From NCBI GenBank assembly GCA_035574315.1, contig DATLYW010000016.1, forward strand, positions 1 through 64,000: a stretch of 64,000 nucleotides of DNA, read 5' to 3'. Source of the DNA: Candidatus Zixiibacteriota bacterium (lineage in GTDB: Bacteria; Desulfobacterota; Binatia; UBA9968). Below the pieces are notes generated by a model. That model had not been told where the DNA came from. It saw only the letters and a list, made by a program, of their open reading frames with translations, and did no database searches. The translations under genes were made by a program, and so were the position numbers. Below, in pieces: positions 56,495 to 64,000 of the stretch (its first letter is position 1; every line of letters begins with the position of its first letter).

Positions 56495-56995
56495 ATGAAC
56501 GCTCGAAGCTCCTACGATCTGCACCTGCGGGCGATCGGCCAGGCATTGGAAGCCAGGCGCGTCCAGGTTTTCGAGCTGAAAAAGAAAGGCGAGCAGTACG
56601 TCGTGAAGGGCGAGCCCGAAAGGAGCTCGTCGCTGATCGGCCGGGTTCTCGGCGAATTGTCGGAGCGTTTAGGGTTGCGCTCCGCGGAGCGGACATGGAG
56701 CTACTTCCCCGCGGACATCCAGCGCCTGGAGCGCGAGGGCCGCGCAAAGAGACGCAGGCCGCACCGCCTGCCCGACTTCTACAGCCTCTCGAACACGCTG
56801 CGCACGCTCGGCTCGTACCTCGATTCCAAGGGAGCCGAGCTGCTGGAAATCCACAAGCGTCCGCTGAGCGTTACGATCCTTTACCGGACCCGCGACGGTC
56901 ATCCGAACGTCGAGGAACGCGCTCTTGTCTCGTTCTACGGGTTTTTTACCGACCTGCACGCGAAACGGGAAAAGCCGCCCGGCACGGCCTCCTGA
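56495..56995 (+). CDS. Hypothetical protein
   Basis: 166 residues; I do not recognise the family. It starts at an ATG with GAGG 5 nt upstream (MNARSSYDLHLRAIGQALEA); the frame back to 56399 has no ribosome site. The product is basic, has no signal peptide or membrane segment, and mixes helical stretches (SSLIGRVLGELSERLGL, SLSNTLRTLGSYLD) with a beta-rich end. Single gene between divergent UbiD 2 and a convergent molybdenum hydroxylase subunit. A DNA-binding or regulatory role is possible but unsupported. Confidence 0.65.
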   Translation: MNARSSYDLHLRAIGQALEARRVQVFELKKKGEQYVVKGEPERSSSLIGRVLGELSERLGLRSAERTWSYFPADIQRLEREGRAKRRRPHRLPDFYSLSNTLRTLGSYLDSKGAELLEIHKRPLSVTILYRTRDGHPNVEERALVSFYGFFTDLHAKREKPPGTAS

Positions 56996-57052
56996 TCCGA
57001 GGGGCCCGCGCCCATCGGCGGGATTCATGCTGTTGCCGCCCCGCAGCCGCGA

Positions 57053-59275
57053 TCACGTTTTTCTGATCGCGTCGCGCACCTTCTCCGCCGTGATCGGCAG
57101 GGTCGTGATGCGCGCTCCCGCAGCGTCGCGAACCGCGTTGGCGATCGCCGCAGCCGTCGGGATGATGGCGGTTTCGCCGATGCTCATGCTCCCGTAAGGA
57201 CCGCTTCCCGCGTTCGACCGCAATACGGCGGTGCCGAGCGCTGGGATATCCTTGATGTTGGGGATCTTGTAATCCCCCAGGCTCGCGGTCTGCACCTTGC
57301 CGGCGTCGTCGAAGACCAGCTCCTCCATCAGGGCGTAGCCCATTCCCATGATCACGCCGCCCTCGATCTGACCCTGATGCGCCGCCGGGTTCAGCACCGT
57401 TCCGCTGTCGTGGGCGCTGGTCAAACGCTTGACGGCAACCTCGCCGGTCTCGGGATCGACCTCCACTTCCGCGACCTGCGCCACCGTGGAAGCCTCGGGG
57501 CCGTCCGCGGTGTTGGCGTAGTGGCCTTCGCCCGTGATCGGTGCGCCGTTGGCCCGGACGATCTCGGCAAGGCTCAACCGCCGCTCGGCCCGGGCGTGCG
57601 TCACGCCGCCCTCGTGGAGGATCAGGTCCTCAGGAGCGGCGCCCATCAGAGCGGCGGCAGCCCGCAGCAACCTCTCTCGCGCGTCCTGCGCCGCCAGCAG
57701 CGCCGCGCCGCCGTGCACTCGCGTGCTGCTGCTGCCGCGCACCCCGGTATCCTTGACCACTCTCCTCGTGTCGAGCATTTCCACGGCCACCGAATCCGGC
57801 GGAACTCGCAGCTCCTCGCTCACGATCTGCCGCATCACGGTGTAAACCCCGGGGCCGGTGTCGGCGACCGCCGAGGAAAGCGTCACGCCCCCTTGCGCGT
57901 CGATCGTGACGAACGCGTACGCTTCTCCGCCTTTGGAAATCCAGCACGCCACGGCGCAGCCCCTGCCGGTGCCGGCTTTCCTGGCGGTCCGGTATCCCGA
58001 GCGTTCGACCGCCTCCTCGAGAGTCTCGGCCGCCCGGATATGGCCGATTCGTTCGCCCAAGGGCGTCGCGTCCCCGTCGCGCATGAAGTTCATGCGACGA
58101 AACTCCACCGGGTCCAGGCCCAGTCTCTCCGCCACGAGGTCCATCTGGCTCTCGGTAGCAAAGTGGCCTTGCACGTGCCCGGGAGCGCGCATGTAACCGC
58201 AGGGAACCTTATTGGTGTAGACGTATTTTTCCTCCACGAGGCAATGCGGAATCCTGTACGGGCCGACCGAGTCGTGAGCGCCCACGAGGAATCCTTGCGG
58301 GCGATAGGATCCGTAAGCGCCGCTGTCAAAGATGAATTCCAGATGACTGGCGATCAGGATGCCGTTTTTCTTCACCCCGGTTCTGATCCGGACCACGGCG
58401 CTGTGGCGCGGGTTGCCGGCGATCAACTCTTCGCCGTAGTCCAGCACCAGCTTCACCGGCCGCCCGCAACGGCGCGAAAGCGCGTAGCACAGCGCGACGT
58501 CGTTGGCGTCCCCCTTTCCGCCGAAATCCCCGCCGACGTGGCACGGGTGAACGACGATTCCGGCCGGCGGCACCTGCAGCGCGGCCCCGACCTGCTCGCG
58601 CAGGTTGTAGGGGCTCTTGGTCGAAGCCCAGACGTCCGCGCTCCCGTCCGGCCTGACCGCAACGACGCAGGAATGCGGCTCGATATAGCCCTGATGCACC
58701 GAAGGAACGCGGTATACGTTCTCGACCACGAGGTCGGACTGCCGGAGCCCGGCTTCCACGTCTCCCTTCTTCCACGAAAGCTGAACGAAGACGTTGGTCG
58801 GGCGTTCCACGGGATGGAGAAGCCCCCTGTACAGGCTCAGATCGGGATGAATCACGGGCGCCGTCGGCTCGATCGCCACCAGCGGATCAATGACGGCCGG
58901 CAGCTCTTCGTAGTCGACCTGCAGGAGATCGACTGCGCGCTCGGCCGCCTCTTCACTCTCGGCCGCAACGGCAGCGACCTTCTCGCCGACGTAGCGCACC
59001 ACGCCGTCCGCCAGCAGCGGCATGTCGACAATTTTCTTTCCGATGCGAGCGCCCCGAACGTCGTCCCCGGTCAGAACCGCCGCCACGTCCGGAGCGCTCG
59101 CGGCGCGCGAAACGTCCAGCCCCCGAATCCTCGCGTGCGGCAGCGGGCTGCGGAGCACTCTCACCCAGAGCATGCCCGGAAGCACGACGTCGACGGCGTA
59201 GCGCGCCTTGCCGCCGACCTTCTGCGCCCCTTCCACTCTGGGGCTCGGCACTCCCAGACTGCGAAACCCTCTCAT
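57053..59275 (-). CDS. Orphan molybdenum hydroxylase large subunit
   Basis: 740 residues, a fourth molybdopterin subunit of the xanthine-oxidase family. GGDFGGKGD replaces the usual GGGFGGK, the active-site loop reads YMRAPGH, and the catalytic glutamate is Glu701 (SIGETA). No FeS or FAD subunit gene lies beside it, and the protein itself contains no FeS motif. It may borrow the small and medium subunits of enzymes 1-3. ATG 59275 follows GGTGAG; the longer frame to 59473 overlaps the opposite gene. Confidence 0.9.
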   Translation of the reverse strand: MRGFRSLGVPSPRVEGAQKVGGKARYAVDVVLPGMLWVRVLRSPLPHARIRGLDVSRAASAPDVAAVLTGDDVRGARIGKKIVDMPLLADGVVRYVGEKVAAVAAESEEAAERAVDLLQVDYEELPAVIDPLVAIEPTAPVIHPDLSLYRGLLHPVERPTNVFVQLSWKKGDVEAGLRQSDLVVENVYRVPSVHQGYIEPHSCVVAVRPDGSADVWASTKSPYNLREQVGAALQVPPAGIVVHPCHVGGDFGGKGDANDVALCYALSRRCGRPVKLVLDYGEELIAGNPRHSAVVRIRTGVKKNGILIASHLEFIFDSGAYGSYRPQGFLVGAHDSVGPYRIPHCLVEEKYVYTNKVPCGYMRAPGHVQGHFATESQMDLVAERLGLDPVEFRRMNFMRDGDATPLGERIGHIRAAETLEEAVERSGYRTARKAGTGRGCAVACWISKGGEAYAFVTIDAQGGVTLSSAVADTGPGVYTVMRQIVSEELRVPPDSVAVEMLDTRRVVKDTGVRGSSSTRVHGGAALLAAQDARERLLRAAAALMGAAPEDLILHEGGVTHARAERRLSLAEIVRANGAPITGEGHYANTADGPEASTVAQVAEVEVDPETGEVAVKRLTSAHDSGTVLNPAAHQGQIEGGVIMGMGYALMEELVFDDAGKVQTASLGDYKIPNIKDIPALGTAVLRSNAGSGPYGSMSIGETAIIPTAAAIANAVRDAAGARITTLPITAEKVRDAIRKT

Positions 59276-59459
59276 GATCTCACCAACCCCCCGGGAACAG
59301 CGCAACGCCCGTTGCGTTCGCGCACCGCACCGCCGGCTCGGGCGCGTCTTTTCGTTCTTCGGCGCGTGCGCTCGCTTGTTTTCGGAAGCAAACTGTGATT
59401 TGAGATGGTTACAACAAATCGACAATCGACCGCAAGCACTGCAGCAAGGAGGATCAAGC

Positions 59460-59747
59460 GTGGACGACGTCAAAAGCCAGATGGAGGGCGTGACCCGGCT
59501 CTATCAGCAGCTCGACGAAAAAATCTCGGACAACGGCGGAGTACAAAACCTGTTCGGCATGAACCGCAAGATCCGTCAGGCTCTGGAATCGATCACCATG
59601 GGGGAGCTCGACAACATGCTCGCCGAGATTCACAGGGCCAAAGAAGGGCTGACCCGGCTCCAGGAAGACGTGGTGGAGATCCGCGTCTTGAAGGAGGTGC
59701 TGAGCGCTTCGGCGCCGCGCCAGGTCAACGGCAACGCCCGGCCGTAG
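59460..59747 (+). CDS. Small coiled-coil hypothetical protein
   Basis: 95 residues from a GTG start with AAGGAGG 7 nt upstream. The sequence is almost wholly helical with heptad character (VTRLYQQLDEKISD, MNRKIRQALESITMGELDNMLAEI). No known domain is recognised. It lies between the divergent orphan Mo subunit and the convergent Lhr helicase. The strong ribosome site supports a real gene. Confidence 0.6.
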   Translation: MDDVKSQMEGVTRLYQQLDEKISDNGGVQNLFGMNRKIRQALESITMGELDNMLAEIHRAKEGLTRLQEDVVEIRVLKEVLSASAPRQVNGNARP

Positions 59748-59808
59748 GCTCGAAAACCCGCGCAAAGAAGAACGCCGGAGGCGGCGCAGAACTCCACTGC
59801 ACGGCCGC

Positions 59809-62800
59809 TCAGACGCCGTGCTTGAGTTCGGCCGCGGCCCGGCGGTGCCCCTGGAGCCTGTGCTTCAGCTCGCCGAGCGTTCCGACGGCGATCGGAACGC
59901 CGTCCCGGTACGCGATCATCAGGCGGGAATAAGGTGAAATCCGCTGCCCCGGGGTGAGGATCCCGACGAGGTTCAGAGGGTCGCCCGCCGCAACGATGAC
60001 CGGCTCCCTGCACTGCGGAGCGCGCCGTTCGCGGCGCAGCATTTCCACCGCTTGGGGCAGCGCGAACTGCTCGCCGGTAAATCCGTTCACGAACCGCCCG
60101 CCGCGGATCTCGCCTCGCGCCTCCATCCGCCGGTAGATCCGCGCCAGCTCGCGCCACGATACCGACCCGGTCTCACGCGCGAGCAGCTCCCTCAAGACGA
60201 TCCCGTAGCGCCGGAGCAGTTGCCGGGCGCGCCGCTCAAGCGTCTGCCCGGCTTCCGTTTCACTCCGGATTCCCCAGAGCGACCAGCGCCCGACGGGCAT
60301 CAAGCCTTCCCGGGATCTGCCTCCGGCGATCAGCCGAAGCCGCCGCCTCTTTCCCCTCCCTGCCGGCTCCGGCGCGAGCAAGGCCCGCAGCCCCGCGATC
60401 CCGTCCCCCGTAGCGTAGCCCCGCGCCACGAGCTCCCAGAGGGCGCTTTCCGCCTGGCTTTTCAACAAGCCCGTACCCCTGGCGATATCGGCGAGGAACG
60501 ATGCGCCGCGTTGCTCGAGGTAGCCCGCCACGGCGTGCGCCGCAGCGCTCAGTCCGACGACCTCGCGCCAGGGCGGGACCACGCCGTCGAGAAAGAAACC
60601 GATCTCTTCCCGGAGCACGAACGCAATGGGTGCGCTGCGCGTCGGCGCGGTCCGATGGCGGCGGCCCGAGCGAACGGCCGTCCCGCCGTCGGCCGCGGGA
60701 GCCTCGGTCGGGCGTAGCCGCCCCCAGCAGACGACGCCCCCGAGGCAAAGCTGCTCCAGGTAGGCCGGCTCGTAACACTCCACTCGCGCGGGAAGCACGT
60801 GCTGTTCCCATGCCGGCGCCGGCAGCTCGAGCCCTTGAAGCTGGCGGACGATCTCCAGGACTCCCTCCCGACCGCGCAGGTGAGAACTCGGGGCGACGTG
60901 CTGCCAGACGAGCAGGAATTTCAGGAATTCGGCGGGAGCAACGCTTTCGATCTCCCTGCGCAGGCGCGCCAGCGTGAGCCGGTGAATCCGCGCCAGCAGG
61001 ACCCGATCGCACCATTCCGGTTCCCCGGCCCCGCCCGGTGCTCCGCTGAACTCGCCCCGCAGAGCGGCCCCGGAGACTTCGTTTTCTAGCAGCGCGCGTT
61101 CAATGTTCGCCCGGGGCACCCCGAGCCTCTGCGCCAACTCGCTGGCGGTCACGGGCCCCGTCACCTCCAGCCAGCCGGCGACGATCCTCCTCAGAGCCTC
61201 GGTCTCGAGGCACGCCTCGCTCCCCAGGCTTCGGGGCAGGGACAATGCCGGCGCCGCCTCGGCATGCGGCAGTGCGGCGCGGGCGACGTGCAACCGTTCC
61301 GCGGCGACGTAAGCGCGCCGCTCCGCGGATTCTCCCGCAGCGCGCCACGAGAGCACGGTCGCCCGGCCTTGAGCGACCAGCTCTCGCGCGAAATCCTCCC
61401 AGTCGGGCTCTTCTCCCGCGGGGAGCAGGCACGCGCTCAGAAGAAAATCGTGCAGCTCGTCCGCGTCGCGGACATCGGGTCGGGCCTGGCGACGCACCTC
61501 GCTCACCGCCTCGGGATCCAGACGGCCGAGGCCGCCCTGCAGGGCCGGATCGATCTGGCGCAGCGACACCGCCCGGGCACGGCGCTCCTCGAGAGGAGCG
61601 TCGTCGAGAAAAGCATAAGGATTGGCATTCAGGATCTCGTGCGCCATCGGGGACGGAGCAACCGTCTGGAGCGCCACCGTGCGGATTTCTCCGGTTTCGA
61701 TCCGCCGCAGAACGTTGCGCAGCCCCTCGAGATCCATGGCCTCCTGCAGGCAATCCTTCATGGTCTCGTTGACGAGCGGATGGTCGGGCAGCGGCACCGG
61801 CCCGACGCGGTTGTCCTGGCACATCACCTGCTCCGGGAAAACCGCCGCGAGCAGATCCTCCGCGCGCATCCGCTGCAGCGCCACCGGAACCTTTTTCCCT
61901 CCCTGAGAGCGCGCGACCGCGAGGGCGCGGGTCGCGTTCCACCGCCAGCGGTTGGCGAACAGCGGCGATGCCAGCGCCGCCTGGATCAGCTCACGCTCGA
62001 CCGTGGCCGCTCGCAGCATCTCGAACACATCCGACACCGGAAAAGAATGCTGTTCCACCAGCGAGATCACGATGCCGTCATCGGTCGCGGCGGCCTGCAG
62101 CTCCCGGTCGAAGCTCAGGCAAAAGCGCTTGCGCAGCGCCATCCCCCACGCGCGATTGATCCGCCCGCCCCACGGCGAATGAATGACCAGCTGCATCCCG
62201 CCCGCTTCGTCGAAGAAGCGCTCCGCGACGATCTCGTGCTGGCTCGGCACCGTTCCCAGGTGCCCGACCGTCGCGGCGACATAGGACACCAGCTGCTCGG
62301 CCGCCGAAGGCGGGATGCCGGTTTCTTCGGCCAGCCATGCGGCCGCTCGCGGCGCGTCATCGAGTCGGCCGGCGATCGCCCGCCTGAGCTCGCTCACCGC
62401 CGCCGAGAGCTCCCGGGTCCGGGCCGGAGCTTCCCCCAGCCAGAATGGCACCGTGGGCGGCAGCCCCTGCGCGTCCTCGACCCAGACCTTGCCCGCGCCC
62501 ACGCGCCGGATGCGCCAGGAGCGGTTCCCCAGCAGGAAGATATCGCCCGCGAGGCTCTCGATGGCGAAATCCTCGTTGACGCGACCCACGAGCGCTTCGT
62601 CGGGGAACTGCACCACGTCGTAGTCGGCGTTGTCCGGAATCGCGCCGCCGTTGAGGATCGCCGCCATCCTCGCGCCGCGCCGCGGGCGGAGCCTGCCGTT
62701 GATCCTGTCGCGGTGAACGTAGGCGCCGCGCCGCCCGCGCCGCGTGGAAATGCCGTCGGAGAGCATCTCCAGGACCCGATCGAAGTCGCGCCGCTCGAGA

Positions 62801-64000
62801 CCGCGATATGGATAGGCCCGCCGCACCAGCTGCCAGAGCTGCTCTTCCGCGACTCCGTGCTGTCGCCCCCTGACCTCCGCAGCCGCCGCTTTTTTTTCCG
62901 GAGTTGAGCTCGCGACGGCGGCCACGATCTGCTGGGCCAGGATGTCCAGAGGCGCGTCAGGCACCGCGATCCGGTCGAGCTCGCCGGCGCGCACCGCTCG
63001 CAGCGCCGCCACGCATTCCATCAGATCGTCCCGGGTAAGCGGGTAAAGAACGCCCCGGGGAAGCGCGCCGACCCAATGGCCCGAACGGCCGACGCGTTGC
63101 AGCAGGATGTTGAGCGACCGCGGCGAGCCGATCTGGCAGACCAGGTCGACGTGGCCGATGTCGATTCCCAGCTCGAGCGATGCGGTCGCGACGACGGCCC
63201 GTAGCTCCCCGGCCTTGAGCTTTTCCTCCACCTCGAGCCGGCGGGCACGGGACAGGCTCCCGTGATGCGCCCCGACCGAGTTTTCTCCCAGCCGCTCCGT
63301 GAGCTGGTGCGCGACCCGTTCCACCAGCCGGCGCGTGTTGACGAACACCAGCGTCGTTCGTCGCGCCTGGATCTGCGCCACGACCTTTTCGTAAACTTCG
63401 GCCCAGAGCTCGTGCGTGGCGATCGGCCCCAGCTCCTGATCGGGAACCTCGATGCCGAGCTCCATGGCCCGGCGGTGCCCGACGTCGACGATCGTGCAGT
63501 CGGGGGCTCCCTCCGGCGTTCTTCGGGCACCCACGAGCAGCTTCGCCAGCTCCTCGATCGGCTTCTGCGTCGCGCTCAGCCCGATTCGTTGCAGGGGCTT
63601 TCCCGTGAGTTCCTCCAGCCGCTCGACGGACAGGGCCAGATGGGCGCCGCGCTTGTCCTGCGCGACGGCGTGAATCTCGTCGAGGATGACCGTCTCGACG
63701 CTTCTCAGGAAGCGTCGGCTCCGTTCCGCGGTGAGCAGAATGTAGAGGGATTCCGGCGTCGTGATCAGGATGTGCGGCGGCCGGCGCACCATGGCCTGCC
63801 GCTCGTGGGACGGCGTGTCGCCGGAACGGACGGCGATCCGCAGGCCCGGCACCAGCACGCCTTCCGCATCCGCTTTCCGATAGATCCCGGCCAGCGGGTC
63901 CTGGAGGTTCCTAGCGACGTCGTTGCCGAGCGCCTTCAGCGGCGATACGTAGAGCACGCTGGTCGCGTCGTCCAGCTGCCCGCGGCCGGCGCGCTGGATC
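59809..64000 (-). CDS. lhr: Lhr-type DEAD/DEAH-box ATP-dependent helicase (5' end outside window)
   Basis: About 1,397 codons remain; the frame is open to the window edge (IQRAGRGQLDDATSVLYVSP), so the Walker A region is missing from view. Seen in order: TTPESLYILL (motif Ib), DEIH (motif II), SAT (motif III), TLVFVNTRRLVERVAHQL (motif IV), ASLELGIDIGHVDLV (motif V) and QRVGRSGH (motif VI). The long winged-helix and Lhr-core/DEAD-associated region follows. Lhr-type helicases are DNA-repair translocases of about 1,500 residues. The GTG at 63957 is internal. Confidence 0.93.
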   Translation of the reverse strand, partial: IQRAGRGQLDDATSVLYVSPLKALGNDVARNLQDPLAGIYRKADAEGVLVPGLRIAVRSGDTPSHERQAMVRRPPHILITTPESLYILLTAERSRRFLRSVETVILDEIHAVAQDKRGAHLALSVERLEELTGKPLQRIGLSATQKPIEELAKLLVGARRTPEGAPDCTIVDVGHRRAMELGIEVPDQELGPIATHELWAEVYEKVVAQIQARRTTLVFVNTRRLVERVAHQLTERLGENSVGAHHGSLSRARRLEVEEKLKAGELRAVVATASLELGIDIGHVDLVCQIGSPRSLNILLQRVGRSGHWVGALPRGVLYPLTRDDLMECVAALRAVRAGELDRIAVPDAPLDILAQQIVAAVASSTPEKKAAAAEVRGRQHGVAEEQLWQLVRRAYPYRGLERRDFDRVLEMLSDGISTRRGRRGAYVHRDRINGRLRPRRGARMAAILNGGAIPDNADYDVVQFPDEALVGRVNEDFAIESLAGDIFLLGNRSWRIRRVGAGKVWVEDAQGLPPTVPFWLGEAPARTRELSAAVSELRRAIAGRLDDAPRAAAWLAEETGIPPSAAEQLVSYVAATVGHLGTVPSQHEIVAERFFDEAGGMQLVIHSPWGGRINRAWGMALRKRFCLSFDRELQAAATDDGIVISLVEQHSFPVSDVFEMLRAATVERELIQAALASPLFANRWRWNATRALAVARSQGGKKVPVALQRMRAEDLLAAVFPEQVMCQDNRVGPVPLPDHPLVNETMKDCLQEAMDLEGLRNVLRRIETGEIRTVALQTVAPSPMAHEILNANPYAFLDDAPLEERRARAVSLRQIDPALQGGLGRLDPEAVSEVRRQARPDVRDADELHDFLLSACLLPAGEEPDWEDFARELVAQGRATVLSWRAAGESAERRAYVAAERLHVARAALPHAEAAPALSLPRSLGSEACLETEALRRIVAGWLEVTGPVTASELAQRLGVPRANIERALLENEVSGAALRGEFSGAPGGAGEPEWCDRVLLARIHRLTLARLRREIESVAPAEFLKFLLVWQHVAPSSHLRGREGVLEIVRQLQGLELPAPAWEQHVLPARVECYEPAYLEQLCLGGVVCWGRLRPTEAPAADGGTAVRSGRRHRTAPTRSAPIAFVLREEIGFFLDGVVPPWREVVGLSAAAHAVAGYLEQRGASFLADIARGTGLLKSQAESALWELVARGYATGDGIAGLRALLAPEPAGRGKRRRLRLIAGGRSREGLMPVGRWSLWGIRSETEAGQTLERRARQLLRRYGIVLRELLARETGSVSWRELARIYRRMEARGEIRGGRFVNGFTGEQFALPQAVEMLRRERRAPQCREPVIVAAGDPLNLVGILTPGQRISPYSRLMIAYRDGVPIAVGTLGELKHRLQGHRRAAAELKHGV

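Noticed and set aside
59053..59473. N-terminal extension of the orphan Mo subunit up to 59473
   Set aside because: The extra stretch overlaps the well-supported start of the opposite coiled-coil gene, lacks family similarity, and a better start with GGTGAG exists at 59275.
1..64000. CRISPR array, rRNA genes, integrase or prophage modules, toxin-antitoxin pairs
   Set aside because: Read through both strands, I found no regularly spaced repeats, no rRNA stretches and no such genes.

Overview
The window is high-GC, densely packed bacterial DNA with short intergenic gaps and frequent 1-8 nt gene overlaps. Many genes are solute-binding proteins, UbiD decarboxylases, molybdenum hydroxylases and luciferase-like (probably F420-linked) oxidoreductases. 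This gene mix suits an uncultured soil or sediment bacterium (Rokubacteria/Methylomirabilota, Binatota or a betaproteobacterium-like lineage). That placement is inferred from gene content only; no marker gene here fixes the taxon.

Layout. 1-880: the 5' end of an IS3-type transposase gene at the left edge, then a relic zone with two diverged ~200 bp direct repeats. 880-4166 (minus): tRNA-Arg, a LysM protein and cysS. 4269-8926 (plus): a UbiD decarboxylase followed by a TctC-TctB-TctA tricarboxylate-type importer. 8960-12685, 13636-17433 and 22110-25873 (plus): three complete three-subunit molybdenum hydroxylases (FeS, Mo and FAD subunits) in two different gene orders, with a DUF1989 gene between the first two. 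Between the second and third lie a NitT/TauT-type ABC importer (minus), an NMT1-like protein with no signal peptide, and a RidA-family protein. 25896-28717 (minus): a Tat-exported transglutaminase-like protein, a Bcp-type peroxiredoxin and a LysR regulator. 28808-32148 (plus): a YgfZ/GcvT-like protein, a Rieske ferredoxin, a luciferase-like oxidoreductase and a glyoxalase-like protein.

32164-45990 (minus): a near-continuous 11-gene array. It holds two paralogous solute-binding proteins, one double-length permease with no ATPase, two tandem FAD oxidoreductases, an SDR, an enolase-superfamily enzyme, an octopine-dehydrogenase-like enzyme, a luciferase-like enzyme, and M24 and M20 hydrolase homologues whose metal sites are degraded. 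This array is the best candidate for an undescribed pathway. 46061-49826: a prohibitin/SPFH protein divergent from a MoxR ATPase-VWA pair. 49858-52410 (minus): a second NitT/TauT importer. 52923-56330 (minus): a second UbiD, an Asp/Glu-racemase-fold protein lacking the usual cysteines, and a TctC protein. 57053-59275 (minus): an orphan molybdenum-hydroxylase large subunit. 59809-64000 (minus): an Lhr-type helicase cut by the window edge.

Taken together, the region looks like a catabolic island for organic acids, probably aromatic or N-heterocyclic carboxylates: binding proteins and importers bring substrates in, UbiD enzymes add or remove carboxyl groups, and molybdenum hydroxylases oxidise rings. 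Substrates cannot be read from the sequence. Several operons start with a -35/N17/-10 promoter placed only 7-14 nt before the ATG and with no Shine-Dalgarno sequence, which suggests leaderless transcripts.
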